A stretch of DNA of 64,000 nt from assembly GCF_023517775.1 (NCBI RefSeq), contig NZ_CP082904.1, forward strand, positions 3,472,001 through 3,536,000, read 5' to 3'. The DNA comes from Mixta hanseatica (lineage in GTDB: Bacteria; Pseudomonadota; Gammaproteobacteria; Enterobacterales; Enterobacteriaceae). The notes beneath the pieces are model-generated. The model ran no database searches. It was not told the origin of the DNA and saw only the letters and a list, made by a program, of their open reading frames with translations. A program made the translations under genes and the position numbers. This document shows, piece after piece, positions 19,110 through 28,700 of this stretch (positions are counted from its first letter, which is position 1; every line of letters begins with the position of its first letter).

Positions 19110-19637
19110 TTAACCTCTCTTCCGTCGATAAGCAGGCGTATTGCGCTGCGTTGCACTCTCCTGCAATGGCATGACCACAGCGGCAAACTCTTTCATCACG
19201 CGGCGGTAAACGTCGCGCTTAAAGGAGACAACCTGACGAACCGGATACCAAAAGCTGACCCAGCGCCAGCCGTCAAATTCCGGCGTGCTGCTGGTTTGCA
19301 TGTTGATATCCGCGTCATTGCACATCAACTGCAGAAGAAACCACTTCTGTTTCTGGCCGATACATACCGGCTTCGTGTCCCAACGCACCAAACGTTTCGG
19401 CAACTTATAACGTAACCAGTTTCGGGTAGAGGCGAGCAGGCGCACATCTTTACGGTGCAAGCCGACTTCTTCAAAGAGTTCGCGGTACATGGCCTGTTCC
19501 GCCGTTTCGCCAGGATTGATCCCACCCTGAGGAAACTGCCAGGAATGCTGTCCGAAACGCCGGGCCCACAATACCTGTCCCTGTCTGTTACAGATTACAA
19601 TACCAACATTTGGGCGGTAGCCATCATCGTCGATCAC
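19110..19637 (-). CDS. rppH: RNA 5'-pyrophosphohydrolase RppH
   Basis: Nudix hydrolase that converts 5'-triphosphate ends of mRNA to monophosphates and so triggers RNase E decay. 175 residues (E. coli 176). The Nudix box is complete: [32 protein letters not shown] and the basic C-terminus fit RppH. The gene is upstream of ptsP on the same strand; its promoter should lie in the adjacent 685-bp region that also carries the DnaA boxes. Confidence 0.97.
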   Translation of the reverse strand: MIDDDGYRPNVGIVICNRQGQVLWARRFGQHSWQFPQGGINPGETAEQAMYRELFEEVGLHRKDVRLLASTRNWLRYKLPKRLVRWDTKPVCIGQKQKWFLLQLMCNDADINMQTSSTPEFDGWRWVSFWYPVRQVVSFKRDVYRRVMKEFAAVVMPLQESATQRNTPAYRRKRG

Positions 19638-20322
19638 GGGACTACCTCAAACTGAAATTCAGATAGTCTGATTGTTTCATACTCCTTACAGGCGGTAAAC
19701 CACTGCTTGCGGCTGTGAATAACGCATAACAGGGGGATAACTCACAGAGTTCATCATAGTTATAAACAGCGAGCAGGCAAAAAGGGCAATTTTATTCACT
19801 TTTTCTGTGGATAGCTTTGTGCAGAACATGGTAACCACGTGGGAAAAGCGGCAAAATCCATACTAATCCAGCGCCGCTCATAAATTCATAACCCCTTTAT
19901 TTGAAAAGAATTACGCCCGTTATTAGCGGCTATTTGGCCGTTGATCGCACTGTTTATACCTGCAAAGATCCTTTACTGGCGAAAGATCGCACACCGCTGA
20001 TTTTATCCACAGAATATGCGATAAAGTTATGCACAAAATGGTCGCACCCAGCAAAAAAGGGCGCCGTCAAGGCTGTAAATGGAAACAGTATGGGAGAAAA
20101 AGTCGAGTTATCCCATGTTTCTGTGGATAACTGGGTGTAAGATCCTGTTCATTGTCGGTGACAATGTGGGTAAAACGTCAGGGCGATTCTGCCCATCCGC
20201 TGCGCGGCCAAATAAAATCCTATGATTTATCATGCTATTATTCCCCGGTTGTTATGTACGTCAGAGCGCAACTCACCTGCCGACTGTGGGTGTTCATTTT
20301 TTGAGCAATGAATGAGAGACAT
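19638..20322. other. rppH-mutH intergenic region with DnaA-box cluster, probable DARS2
   Basis: This 685-bp region has no convincing gene. Exact TTATNCACA boxes lie at 19714-19722 (minus), 20003-20011 (plus), 20027-20035 (plus) and 20122-20130 (minus). One-mismatch boxes lie at 19792-19800, 19806-19814, 19818-19826 and 20165-20173. In E. coli the DnaA-reactivating sequence DARS2 lies in this same rppH/ygdT-mutH interval; there a core of clustered DnaA boxes with IHF and Fis sites promotes exchange of ADP for ATP on DnaA. The match of position and box cluster makes DARS2 the best call. I could not place IHF or Fis sites by eye. Confidence 0.8.
20003..20035 (+). promoter_or_regulatory. Paired exact DnaA boxes, likely DARS2 core
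   Basis: TTATCCACA at 20003-20011 and TTATGCACA at 20027-20035 are in the same orientation, 24 bp apart start to start, and a third perfect box in the opposite orientation follows at 20122-20130. TTATCCACA is the highest-affinity DnaA box sequence. These boxes are the likely core of the DARS2 element. Confidence 0.7.
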
Positions 20323-21006
20323 ATGGAGCCGCGTTTTCTCACTCCGCCGCCCCCTGATGAGGCGACATTACTGGCACGCGCGCAGGCGCTGGCAGGCTAT
20401 TCGCTGGGCGAACTGGCGTTGCAGGCCGGCATCGCCACGCCTGCGGATTTACGACGTGATAAAGGCTGGGTAGGCATGCTGCTGGAGATGCATCTGGGCG
20501 CCAGCGCTGGCAGCAAACCCGAGCGTGATTTTGCCCACCTTGGCGTGGAGCTAAAAACCATCCCGGTTGATGCGCAGGGCCGCCCGCTGGAAACCACCTT
20601 TGTTTGCGTTGCGCCGCTGACCGGCAATAGCGGCGTCACCTGGGAGAATAGCCACGTACGTCATAAGCTGGCGCGGGTGTTGTGGATCCCGGTAGAAGGC
20701 GATCGCGCGCTTCCCCTGGCGACGCGACGCGTTGGCGCACCACTGCTGTGGAGCCCTACGCCGCAGGAAGAAGAGCAACTGCAGCGCGACTGGGAAGAGC
20801 TGATGGATATGATCGTTCTGGGCCAGGTGGAGCGCATCACGGCCCGTCACGGCGAAGTGTTGCAGATCCGCCCTAAAGCGGCCAACAGCAAGGCGTTAAC
20901 GGAAGGCATCGGCGAGCATGGCCAGCCGATCATGACGCTGCCGCGCGGTTTTTATCTGAAGAAGAGCTTTACCGCCCCGCTGCTGGCGCGTCATTTTTTG
21001 CTTTAA
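20323..21006 (+). CDS. mutH: DNA mismatch repair endonuclease MutH
   Basis: Nicks the unmethylated strand at hemimethylated GATC after MutS-MutL activation. 227 residues from ATG 20323 (E. coli 229). This start aligns with the E. coli N-terminus and has GAGAG 6-7 nt upstream; the ATG at 20308 would add five residues. The catalytic Asp-Glu-x-Lys is visible in [11 protein letters not shown]. Motifs [12 protein letters not shown] and [12 protein letters not shown] are typical. The organism is therefore expected to have Dam methylation. Confidence 0.97.
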   Translation: MEPRFLTPPPPDEATLLARAQALAGYSLGELALQAGIATPADLRRDKGWVGMLLEMHLGASAGSKPERDFAHLGVELKTIPVDAQGRPLETTFVCVAPLTGNSGVTWENSHVRHKLARVLWIPVEGDRALPLATRRVGAPLLWSPTPQEEEQLQRDWEELMDMIVLGQVERITARHGEVLQIRPKAANSKALTEGIGEHGQPIMTLPRGFYLKKSFTAPLLARHFLL

Positions 21007-21073
21007 CCTTTTCCAGTGCGGGAGGCGATGCGTATAATCACCGTTTAACTTTCGTTTAGGATGCAATGTTACA

Positions 21074-21784
21074 ATGTTTGACTGGATTGCAGATCCCAAT
21101 GCCTGGCTGGCCCTCGGCACGCTGACCATACTGGAAATCGTGTTGGGCATCGATAATATTATTTTTCTCTCCCTGGTTGTGGCAAAACTGCCTAAACATC
21201 AACAAAATAGCGCTCGTCGCCTTGGTTTGATGGGCGCAATGCTAATGCGTTTAGGGCTGCTGGCCTCTATCGCGTGGGTCATTAAACTCACCAACCCGCT
21301 GTTTACCCTGCTGGATCACCCTTTTTCCGCACGCGATCTTATTTTGCTCGGCGGCGGCCTGTTCCTGCTGTGGAAATCGAGTATGGAGATCCACGAGAGC
21401 ATTGAGGGCAATGATGAGGAGCATAAAACTAACGTTCACTCCTTTTTCGGCGCCATTGTGCAGATCATGGTACTGGATATTATTTTCAGTCTCGACTCGG
21501 TGATTACCGCAGTAGGGCTGTCCGATCACCTGTTCATTATGATGGCGGCGGTGGTGATTGCGGTTGGCGTGATGATGTTCGCGGCGAAAGGCATCGGGGA
21601 GTTTGTCGATCGTCATCCATCAGTGAAAATGCTGGCGCTCGCATTCCTGATTCTGGTCGGCTTTACGCTGATTCTGGAAAGCTTCAATATCCACGTGCCG
21701 AAAGGCTATATCTATTTCGCGATGTTCTTCTCCATGGCGGTAGAGAGCCTTAATCTGCTGCGCGGCAAGAAATCCGCTCAGTAG
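21074..21784 (+). CDS. ygdQ: TerC-family membrane protein YgdQ
   Basis: A 236-residue inner-membrane protein with about seven hydrophobic segments. The paired TerC motifs with membrane Asp residues are EIVLGIDNIIFLSLV (about 18-32) and DIIFSLDSVITAVGL (about 132-146). E. coli YgdQ has 237 residues and the same neighbours, mutH and ygdR. TerC proteins are linked to metal ion export; the substrate of YgdQ is not established. A strong hairpin follows the stop. Confidence 0.93.
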   Translation: MFDWIADPNAWLALGTLTILEIVLGIDNIIFLSLVVAKLPKHQQNSARRLGLMGAMLMRLGLLASIAWVIKLTNPLFTLLDHPFSARDLILLGGGLFLLWKSSMEIHESIEGNDEEHKTNVHSFFGAIVQIMVLDIIFSLDSVITAVGLSDHLFIMMAAVVIAVGVMMFAAKGIGEFVDRHPSVKMLALAFLILVGFTLILESFNIHVPKGYIYFAMFFSMAVESLNLLRGKKSAQ

Positions 21785-21795
21785 TTTCCCCTGGT

Positions 21796-21821
21796 AAATA
21801 TCCGGCTGCGGCCGGATATTT
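21796..21821 (+). terminator. Terminator hairpin after ygdQ
   Basis: An 11-bp perfect stem (AAATATCCGGC / GCCGGATATTT) with a 4-nt loop starts 12 bp after the ygdQ stop, followed by CCTTTCC and a later T run at about 21833-21839. A probable terminator, although the T run is displaced. Confidence 0.6.
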
Positions 21822-21923
21822 CCTTTCCGACCTTTTTTTCAGATTCCTGCGATTAATCCTGGGCAGCAAATATTTTATTACTACACTGTGTAGTTGAAAT
21901 TACCATCCAGGAGAACACAGGCA

Positions 21924-22139
21924 ATGAAACGGATAACCCACGTGGCTGCTATCGGTTTGATGCTGCTGTTAAGCGGCTGCAGCAGCAATTACGTCATGTC
22001 CACTAAAGATGGTCATATGATTATGACCGACGGCAAGCCGGAAATTGATAAGGAAACGGGGCTGGTCAAATATACCGATCAGGCCGGTAATGAAATGCAG
22101 ATTAATGGTGATGAGGTCTCTTCCATCATTGAGCGCTAA
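21924..22139 (+). CDS. ygdR: DUF903 lipoprotein YgdR
   Basis: A 71-residue lipoprotein (E. coli YgdR 72). Start at 21924 is preceded by AGGAG. Lipobox LLSGC ends a short signal peptide, with +2 Ser suggesting outer-membrane sorting by Lol. The mature part ([20 protein letters not shown]) is a small SH3-like DUF903 domain. Function is not known in E. coli. It has its own gap of 139 bp after ygdQ and a long hairpin downstream, so it is probably monocistronic. Confidence 0.93.
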   Translation: MKRITHVAAIGLMLLLSGCSSNYVMSTKDGHMIMTDGKPEIDKETGLVKYTDQAGNEMQINGDEVSSIIER

Positions 22140-22145
22140 CCAGAT

Positions 22146-22181
22146 ATAAGCGCCGACCCTGCCACAGCCCTCGGCGCTTAT
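22146..22181 (+). terminator. Long hairpin after ygdR
   Basis: Perfect 11-bp arms (ATAAGCGCCGA / TCGGCGCTTAT) around a 14-nt loop start 7 bp after the ygdR stop. No T run follows, so it may stabilise the 3' end or act as a factor-assisted terminator. Confidence 0.45.
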
Positions 22182-22301
22182 CGATAAATTGAACCGCAAC
22201 TCTCCTCTTCCCCCTCTCGTCAGCGCCCGCTATAGTCGGAATGGTGTTGTTTGAAATGCACCGCCAAGACTCTCCCAATAATGACAAAAGGAAGCCGGCA
22301 A

Positions 22302-23342
22302 ATGCACTATCACCGCATCCCCCACAGTACGCTGGAAGTCAGCCAGCTGGGATTGGGAACCATGACGTTTGGTGAGCAAAATAGCGAAGCCGATGCCCAT
22401 GCCCAGCTTGATTTAGCCGTTAGTTGCGGCATTAATCTCATCGACACCGCGGAAATGTATCCCGTTCCGCCACGCCCGGAAACGCAGGGACTGACCGAAA
22501 GCTATATCGGCAGCTGGCTAAAGGCGCGCGGCAACCGCGACAAGATTGTGCTGGCGACCAAGGTTGCCGGGCCGTCGCGCGGCAGTGACGCCGGCATTCG
22601 TCCGGCTCAGGTGCTGGATCGCAAAAATATTCGCGTCGCGCTGGAAGCCAGCCTGAAACGCCTGAACACCGACTATATCGATCTCTATCAGGTTCACTGG
22701 CCGCAGCGTCAAACCAACTGCTTCGGTAAACTGGGCTATCAGTATACCGATGTCAGCGTGCCGGTTACGCTGCTGGAAACGCTGGAGGCGCTGGCCGAGC
22801 AGGTGCGCGCCGGTAAGATCCGTTATGTCGGCGTCTCGAACGAAACGCCGTGGGGCGTGATGCGTTATCTGCAGCTGGCGGAGAAGCATGAACTGCCGCG
22901 GATCGTTTCTATCCAGAACCCCTATAGCCTGCTTAACCGTAGTTTTGAGGTTGGCCTGGCGGAGATTAGTCAGCATGAAGGCGTGGAACTGCTGGCCTAC
23001 TCCAGCCTCGCTTTCGGTACGCTGAGCGGCAAGTATCTGAACGGCGCGCGTCCGGCCGGAGCGCGTAATACCTTGTTTAGCCGCTTTACGCGCTACAGCG
23101 GCGAGCAATCGCAGCAGGCGATAGCGGAATATGTCTATTTGGCGCGCCGCCACGGCCTCGATCCGGCCCAGATGGCGCTGGCCTTTGTGCGTCAACAGCC
23201 CTTCGTCGCCAGTACCCTGCTGGGCGCGACCACGCTGGAGCAGCTGCAGAGCAATATCGATAGCTATCAGCTGACGCTTAGCAGCGAACTGCTGGAGCAG
23301 CTGGAAGCGATTCACCGGCGCTATACTTATCCCGCGCCTTAA
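22302..23342 (+). CDS. tas: Aldo-keto reductase Tas
   Basis: NADP(H)-dependent aldo-keto reductase, 346 residues from ATG 22302, the same length as E. coli Tas; AAGGAAG precedes this start. AKR catalytic residues are visible: Asp and Tyr in IDTAEMYP, Lys in LATKVAG, His in YQVHWPQ. Tas was named for a weak ability to restore tyrosine prototrophy in E. coli; its physiological substrate is unclear. It is convergent with lplT, sharing a bidirectional terminator. Confidence 0.94.
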   Translation: MHYHRIPHSTLEVSQLGLGTMTFGEQNSEADAHAQLDLAVSCGINLIDTAEMYPVPPRPETQGLTESYIGSWLKARGNRDKIVLATKVAGPSRGSDAGIRPAQVLDRKNIRVALEASLKRLNTDYIDLYQVHWPQRQTNCFGKLGYQYTDVSVPVTLLETLEALAEQVRAGKIRYVGVSNETPWGVMRYLQLAEKHELPRIVSIQNPYSLLNRSFEVGLAEISQHEGVELLAYSSLAFGTLSGKYLNGARPAGARNTLFSRFTRYSGEQSQQAIAEYVYLARRHGLDPAQMALAFVRQQPFVASTLLGATTLEQLQSNIDSYQLTLSSELLEQLEAIHRRYTYPAP

Positions 23343-23374
23343 AAAGAACGCCGCCGTCAGAAGACGGCGGCGGT
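23341..23374. terminator. Bidirectional terminator between tas and lplT
   Basis: A 10-bp GC-rich stem (23349-23358 with 23363-23372, loop AGAA) follows the tas stop directly. Toward the minus strand it is followed by TTCTTTTT, a good U tract for the aas-lplT transcript; toward the plus strand only GTTTA follows. Confidence 0.8.
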
Positions 23375-23417
23375 TTAGCTTTCAGGCGGACCGTTCTTCC
23401 TTATCCGCCGTCCGCGG

Positions 23418-24620
23418 CTATGCGCGGCGTTTTTGCGCCAGCTGCCAGCCCCACAGTATGGCGATCGCCAGCGCAAACAGCGCGCCGAAGCCAATACCGG
23501 TCGCAACCGGCGGCGCGCCCAGCTTAATCGCCAGGGAATAGAGTCCCAGCATTAGCAGCATCGCGCCATTCTCGCCCAGGTTCTGCACCGCAATCGCGTT
23601 GCCTGCGCCGACCGTCTGTTTGCCGCGCTCCTGCAGCAGCGCATTAAGCGGCACCACAAAAAAGCCGCCCAGCACGCCAATGATAATCAACAGCGCGTAA
23701 GCGTTCAGCTGCGTATGCTGTAGCGCAAAAATCACCACCGCAACGCCAATCAGCACGCCCGCAGGCATACAGCGTCCGACAGTCTTCAATGTAACCAGCT
23801 TCGCCGCCGCCGCCGCGCCAAGCACAATCCCAATCGCTACCATCGCATTCAGCAGCGTCGGGGTTTTGTTGTCGGTGATGCCTAACGCCACCGGCACCCA
23901 CAGCACCAGCAAAAAGCGCAACGTTACGCCTGCGCCCCAAAACAGGCTGGTGCCCACTAGCGAAAAGCGCGTTTCACCGTTGCGCCACAGCAGCCGGGTC
24001 GCCTGGAGAAAGCTGCGCGCCATTGCCCACGGATGCCAGCTTTGACCAGGCCGCGCCGCCTGCAGCTTTGGAATCAGCAGGTTGGCGGCCACCGCCAGCG
24101 CATAGGTCACGACGCAGGCGATCAGCGCCGCCAGCAGGCTCCAGTCCGCCAGCACGCCGCCCGCTACCGATCCCAGCAGGATCGCCGCAATGGTAGAGGC
24201 TTCCATCAGGCCGTTAGCTTTAACCAACTGCTCGCCATCGGTGATTTCACCGAGGATGCCGTATTTGGCCGGTGAATAGCTCGCCGCGCCGATCCCCACC
24301 AGCGCATAGCCGGCGAAAGGATCGAAGCCAAAGCAGATCACCAGCGCGCCCAGCAGCTTCAGGCCGTTCGCCAGCATCATGACGCGTCCTTTCGCGAAGC
24401 TATCCGCCAGCTGGCCGACAAACGGTGCCAGCAGGATATAGGTAGCGACAAACACCATCTGCAGCACCGGCTGGCTCCAGTCGGGATAGTGCTGATTTTT
24501 CAACACCGCCAGCGTGGCGAACAGCAGCGCGTTATCGCCGAAAGCAGAGAAAAACTGCGCAACGATCACCGCCAGCATGCCGCGCGACATTAATGAGGAG
24601 CCACCAACCGGGAGTCTCAT
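23418..24620 (-). CDS. lplT: Lysophospholipid transporter LplT
   Basis: MFS-type flippase that brings lysophospholipids across the inner membrane for re-acylation by Aas. 400 residues (E. coli 397) with about 12 membrane segments. [17 protein letters not shown] and [17 protein letters not shown] are characteristic. ATG at 24620 overlaps the aas stop (ATGA). E. coli keeps the same aas-lplT pair, and the two work as one remodelling system. Confidence 0.95.
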   Translation of the reverse strand: MRLPVGGSSLMSRGMLAVIVAQFFSAFGDNALLFATLAVLKNQHYPDWSQPVLQMVFVATYILLAPFVGQLADSFAKGRVMMLANGLKLLGALVICFGFDPFAGYALVGIGAASYSPAKYGILGEITDGEQLVKANGLMEASTIAAILLGSVAGGVLADWSLLAALIACVVTYALAVAANLLIPKLQAARPGQSWHPWAMARSFLQATRLLWRNGETRFSLVGTSLFWGAGVTLRFLLVLWVPVALGITDNKTPTLLNAMVAIGIVLGAAAAAKLVTLKTVGRCMPAGVLIGVAVVIFALQHTQLNAYALLIIIGVLGGFFVVPLNALLQERGKQTVGAGNAIAVQNLGENGAMLLMLGLYSLAIKLGAPPVATGIGFGALFALAIAILWGWQLAQKRRA

Positions 24621-26758
24621 TCTTCCACCATTTTTTTCAACGTGACGAAATCAGGTTTACCGCTGCCCAGCAGCGGCAGCTGTTGCAGGAAACGGATATC
24701 GCGCGGGATCGCCAGCTCCGCCGCGCCCAGCTCACGCGCCGCCTGCTGTAAACTATCGCGCTGCAGCTCGCGGTCGGTGGTGAACAGCACCAGCGCTTCG
24801 CCGCGGTTGCCGTCCGGCTTAATGGTGGCGGCATGCTGTTTCTCCGGTGAGGCTTTCAAAGCGATCTGCTCGACCACCTCAAGAGAGACCATTTCACCGG
24901 CAATTTTGGCAAAGCGTTTCGCCCTGCCCTGAATTTGGCAGAAACCGCCCTCATCAAAGCTGACGATATCGCCGGTGTCATACCAGCCCGGCTCCAGCAC
25001 GCCCTCGCCATTGTCGGCCATCGGCGGCTCCAGCTCGCCAGGACGCTCCACGCGCAGATAGCCGTTCATGATATTCGGCCCGCGCAGCTGTAGCCTGCCG
25101 CCCTGCTCAATACCCGGCACCGACATTAAACGCGAATCCATGCCCGGCAGCAGACGGCCAACGGTATGCGGTTTGGCCGCCATCGGCACGTTAATCGCCA
25201 CCACCGGCGCGCATTCGGTTACGCCATACCCTTCAAGGATACGGATGCCGAAACGATCCTGATACAGCTGACGTACCCCTTCCTGCAGTTTCTCCGCGCC
25301 GGCCACTACATAGCGCAGGCGCGCAAAATCATAAGGGTTGGCGAAGCGGGCATAGTTGCCAAGGAAGGTCGAGGTGCCAAACAGCACGGTACAGTTCCGG
25401 TCATATACCAGCTCCGGCACGATGCGATAGTGCAGCGGGCTGGGATATAAAAAGACCTGTGCGCCGGTAAAGAGCGGCGTAAACAGGCCCACCGTCAGAC
25501 CAAAGGCATGGAACAACGGCAGCGACGCCATAAAGCGATCGCGCGGCGTAAAGTCCGCGACGGTACGAATCTGCTCTACATTCGCCAGCAGGCTTTTATG
25601 CGAATGAACCACCCCTTTCGGATAACCCTCCGAGCCGGAGGTGAACAGCACCATCGCCGCATCTTCCGCCCGCTGCGGCAGCATCGCGCGTCGGGGCACC
25701 AGCAGATGCGCGAAGATCCACAGCTTATCCTTGCCGCTAAGGGTCTCTTTCAGATCTTCAAGGAAGATCCATTTCACCTGCGGGATGCCCTGCGGCAGAT
25801 GCCACAGGTTGCCCTTCTCCAGGAACTGCCGCGAGGTGAAAACGGTTTTTATCTGAGCGGCGGTGACCGCGCTGGCCAGGCCGTTGACCCCAGCGGTGTA
25901 GTTGAGCATCGCCGGGACGCGCGCGCGCAGCGTAGCCCCGAAAATGGCGGCGGCGGTTACCGTGGTATTCGGCAGCAGCAGGCCGACATATTCGCCCGGC
26001 TGGCTGTAGCGCTCCAGAATACGCCCTACGCCCAGCGACTTTTTCAGCAGGCTGCTGTAGCTGTCCGGCGCAAAGTTAATATCTTCGATGCAGCGCTTAA
26101 ACCAACCGTAGCGGGTACGCGCGCTGAGAAAGGCTTCAAACAGCGTCTCCCGCGGGCGCACCGCCATGCGCGCCTCCATCATAATATGATGCAGATGCTC
26201 GCCAGCCAGCGCACGGCGATCGCGGGCGCGTGGCGCATCAGGCATAGGGATCAGCGTGGGCGGCAACACCGTCAGGGTGATGCGCGGGAACAGGCGGCGC
26301 TTAAAGGTGCCGCCAAGGCGACCAAACGGCGTATATTCCGCGCCTTCGATGCGCATCGGCACTACCGTCGCCTGCGATTTTGCCGCGACAAAGCCCGCCC
26401 CGCTGTAGACTTTCATTAACGAGCCGGTGATGGTTATGCGCCCTTCCGGGAAGATCACCACCGGCCGCCCTTCATTCAGCGTGCGCACCAGGTATTTAAG
26501 CGACATCGGCCGCGTGGGATCGAGCGGAACAAAATCCACGATGGGTTTAAGCAGACGCATAAACCACTTATCGCTGATGTTAGAGTAAACGGCGAATACC
26601 GGCTTTACCGGCAGGAACAGCGCCAGCAGAGCGCCATCCAGAAACGACGCGTGATTAGGCGCGATCAGCACCTTTTCTTTGCGTAGCCCGGAGAGATCGC
26701 CGCGTAGCTGCACGCGCCACAGTAGACGAAACAGAAAACGGAAAAGGTTAAACAGCAT
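24617..26758 (-). CDS. aas: Bifunctional acyltransferase / acyl-ACP synthetase Aas
   Basis: Two-domain enzyme that re-acylates 2-acyl-lysophosphatidylethanolamine. 713 residues (E. coli 719). The N-terminal PlsC-type domain has [14 protein letters not shown] (HX4D motif) and [10 protein letters not shown]. The C-terminal AMP-binding domain has [18 protein letters not shown] and [14 protein letters not shown]. It is the first gene of the aas-lplT unit. In E. coli the Omr small RNAs and galR lie just upstream; here a penicillin-binding-protein gene has been inserted in between. Confidence 0.96.
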   Translation of the reverse strand: MLFNLFRFLFRLLWRVQLRGDLSGLRKEKVLIAPNHASFLDGALLALFLPVKPVFAVYSNISDKWFMRLLKPIVDFVPLDPTRPMSLKYLVRTLNEGRPVVIFPEGRITITGSLMKVYSGAGFVAAKSQATVVPMRIEGAEYTPFGRLGGTFKRRLFPRITLTVLPPTLIPMPDAPRARDRRALAGEHLHHIMMEARMAVRPRETLFEAFLSARTRYGWFKRCIEDINFAPDSYSSLLKKSLGVGRILERYSQPGEYVGLLLPNTTVTAAAIFGATLRARVPAMLNYTAGVNGLASAVTAAQIKTVFTSRQFLEKGNLWHLPQGIPQVKWIFLEDLKETLSGKDKLWIFAHLLVPRRAMLPQRAEDAAMVLFTSGSEGYPKGVVHSHKSLLANVEQIRTVADFTPRDRFMASLPLFHAFGLTVGLFTPLFTGAQVFLYPSPLHYRIVPELVYDRNCTVLFGTSTFLGNYARFANPYDFARLRYVVAGAEKLQEGVRQLYQDRFGIRILEGYGVTECAPVVAINVPMAAKPHTVGRLLPGMDSRLMSVPGIEQGGRLQLRGPNIMNGYLRVERPGELEPPMADNGEGVLEPGWYDTGDIVSFDEGGFCQIQGRAKRFAKIAGEMVSLEVVEQIALKASPEKQHAATIKPDGNRGEALVLFTTDRELQRDSLQQAARELGAAELAIPRDIRFLQQLPLLGSGKPDFVTLKKMVEE

Positions 26759-26831
26759 GCCAGCTCCTTAGCAGCAAAAAACTGGCTATAACCATGCAGC
26801 AAAGGCACGCTGAACTCAACGTTGACGGGTT

Positions 26832-26862
26832 AAAAAACCGCGCGGGGGATTGCCCAGCGCGG
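26832..26862 (-). terminator. Terminator after the FtsI-like PBP gene
   Basis: CCGCGC / GCGCGG arms (26838-26843 and 26857-26862), with further G-C pairing inside the loop, are followed on the minus strand by six T (26837-26832). A standard intrinsic terminator 20 bp after the PBP stop, separating it from aas. Confidence 0.8.
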
Positions 26863-26881
26863 CTTTTATCTTTGAAATGCG

Positions 26882-28603
26882 TTAATGCGGCGCGCCGCTT
26901 ACCAGCGCATCGGGCGCGATGTTCATATGTTTGAGGACCGGCCCCATGATGTTGCCAAAGATCGGCGCGGCGACCGAGCCGCCAAAATGATCGCCTGCGG
27001 TCGGATGGTTAATCATAACCACCAGCGCCACCTGCGGATCGCTGGCCGGGGCGATACCGGCGGTATAGTTTACGTAGCCGCCGTCATATTTACCGCTGGC
27101 GCCCATCTTCTCCGCCGTACCGGTTTTCGTGGCTAAGCGGTAGCCCGGCACAGCCGCGCGGATCCCGGTGCCGCCCGGCAGCACATCACTTTCCAGCATA
27201 TGCACCACCGTTTTGACCGTTTCCGGATTGGCGACCTGTTTACCAATGACCGGCGGCGTAACTTTGGTGATGGAAAGCGGACGGTAGATGCCATAGCTGC
27301 CCAGCGTGGCATATTCACGGGCGATCTGAAGCGGCGTGACGCGTAATCCATAACCAAACGAGAAGGTAGCGCGTTCAATATCCGCCCAGCGCTGACGATG
27401 CAGCGGAAAATAGCCGACGCTTTCGCCGGTCAGCCCCAGCCCGGTGGGCTTACCAAGGCCGAAAGCGTGATAGGTATTGACCAGCGCCTCCGCCGGCATT
27501 GCCAGTGCAATATGCGATACGCCGATATCGCTCGATTTTTGCAGGATGCCGGTCATGGTCAGGCGCGGCCAGTGGCCCACGTCGCGGATCAGGTGACCGT
27601 TAACCCGATACGGGGTGGTATCCAGCACCGAGTCCGGCCTTACCAGACCGCGCTCCAGCCCTTCCATTACCACCAGCGGTTTTACCGTTGATCCTGGCTC
27701 AAAGCTGTCATTGATCGCTACGTTACGCATCTGCCCAGGCGAGACGTCCGCATAGTTGTTCGGGTTGAAGGAAGGGTAAGAAGCCATGCCCAAAATTTCC
27801 CCGGTGTCGATCTTCACCAACACCGCCGCGCCGGAATCGGCTTTATTTAGCAGCACGCCATCGCGCAGCTTGCTGTAAAGAGTGTATTGATCGAATTTAT
27901 CGATACTCAGCTGCACGGTAGGCGGCAGCGATGGCGGCTGATAATCGATCATGGCGATAATATTGCCTTCGCGATCCTGACGATATTTCTCCACGCCCGG
28001 CTGCCCCTGTAACACCTTGTCGTAGCCCTTCTCCAGCCCGTTCAGTCCGGTATTATCGGCGCCGACGATGCCAATCAGCGGCGCGGCTGCCTCGCTCATT
28101 GGATAGAAGCGGCTGTCGTTATAAACCGTACTGATGCCTTTCAGATGGAGCTTGCTGATATCTTTAGCGATGCCCAGCTCGATTTTGCGCCCCAGGTAAA
28201 GGAAACGGCGATGCGGGTTGGCGGTAATTTGCTGCTGGATCTGTTCCGGGCGCTGGTTAAGCGCGTTGGCCAGATATTCCCACTTGGGATTGGTGAAATC
28301 GGGGTTTGCCTCCATGACGCGCTGTGGATCGGCAATGATGTCGCGTGAGGGGACGCTTAGCGCCAGCGTTTCGCCATTCCGGTCCAGCAGGGTGCCGCGG
28401 TTGGTTGGCAGAGTAACGGTACGCAGCGAACGCTGATCCGCCTCGTGTTCCAGCATCGGATGATTGATTAATTGCAGATCGGCGACGCGGGCCAGCAGAA
28501 CAGCTAAACATCCCACCACGCCCAGACAAATAAGGCGAAACCGAAACGGGTTGAACGACGCTTTAATTTGGTCTTTTCCAAGAAATTTCTGTATGCGGGG
28601 CAT
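26882..28603 (-). CDS. FtsI-like class B penicillin-binding protein (PBP3 paralogue)
   Basis: Septal-type peptidoglycan transpeptidase paralogous to FtsI and resembling the PBP3SAL protein of Salmonella. 573 residues from ATG 28603. A short cytoplasmic tail and one membrane anchor (FRLICLGVVGCLAVLLARVA) precede the pedestal domain (NRGTLLDRNGE) and transpeptidase domain. Active-site motifs are SxxK as STVK (Ser305), KTG at about 493-495, and SSD (357-359) where E. coli FtsI has SSN. An ATG at 28642 would add 13 residues but lies in the loop of the upstream RNA terminator and is rejected; AAGG precedes 28603. There is no mur/mra cluster nearby, so this is not the dcw ftsI. It begins 22 nt after the Omr RNA terminator. 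Confidence 0.88.
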   Translation of the reverse strand: MPRIQKFLGKDQIKASFNPFRFRLICLGVVGCLAVLLARVADLQLINHPMLEHEADQRSLRTVTLPTNRGTLLDRNGETLALSVPSRDIIADPQRVMEANPDFTNPKWEYLANALNQRPEQIQQQITANPHRRFLYLGRKIELGIAKDISKLHLKGISTVYNDSRFYPMSEAAAPLIGIVGADNTGLNGLEKGYDKVLQGQPGVEKYRQDREGNIIAMIDYQPPSLPPTVQLSIDKFDQYTLYSKLRDGVLLNKADSGAAVLVKIDTGEILGMASYPSFNPNNYADVSPGQMRNVAINDSFEPGSTVKPLVVMEGLERGLVRPDSVLDTTPYRVNGHLIRDVGHWPRLTMTGILQKSSDIGVSHIALAMPAEALVNTYHAFGLGKPTGLGLTGESVGYFPLHRQRWADIERATFSFGYGLRVTPLQIAREYATLGSYGIYRPLSITKVTPPVIGKQVANPETVKTVVHMLESDVLPGGTGIRAAVPGYRLATKTGTAEKMGASGKYDGGYVNYTAGIAPASDPQVALVVMINHPTAGDHFGGSVAAPIFGNIMGPVLKHMNIAPDALVSGAPH

Positions 28604-28625
28604 GGTCCATGACCTTAATGCGGGC

Positions 28626-28700
28626 AAAAAAAACCTGCGCATCTGCGCAGGTTGGTGTAATCAATAAACTTGTTGATGTTCACCCATCAATACCTCTGGG
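28626..28700 (-). ncRNA. omrA/omrB-like: OmrA/OmrB-family small RNA
   Basis: A 75-nt RNA on the minus strand between aas and galR, the locus of E. coli omrA and omrB. Its 5' end reads CCCAGAGGTATTGATGGGTG, matching the conserved seed region of both Omr RNAs. Its 3' end is the shared terminator stem CCTGCGC-AGAT-GCGCAGG plus eight U. E. coli has two tandem copies of about 82-88 nt; only one is seen here, and its central part matches neither closely. Omr RNAs act with Hfq to repress outer-membrane protein and csgD mRNAs and ompR. Strand, ends and neighbours all support the call. Confidence 0.92.

Noticed and set aside
19901..20140. 79-codon open frame on the plus strand between rppH and mutH
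   Set aside because: It runs straight through the DnaA-box cluster (20003-20130), lacks a clear ribosome site, and its product shows no recognisable domain. The DNA is better explained as DARS2.
28604..28642. Longer N-terminus of the PBP from ATG 28642
   Set aside because: This ATG is in the loop of the Omr terminator and the added residues are encoded by its T run; family alignment supports 28603.
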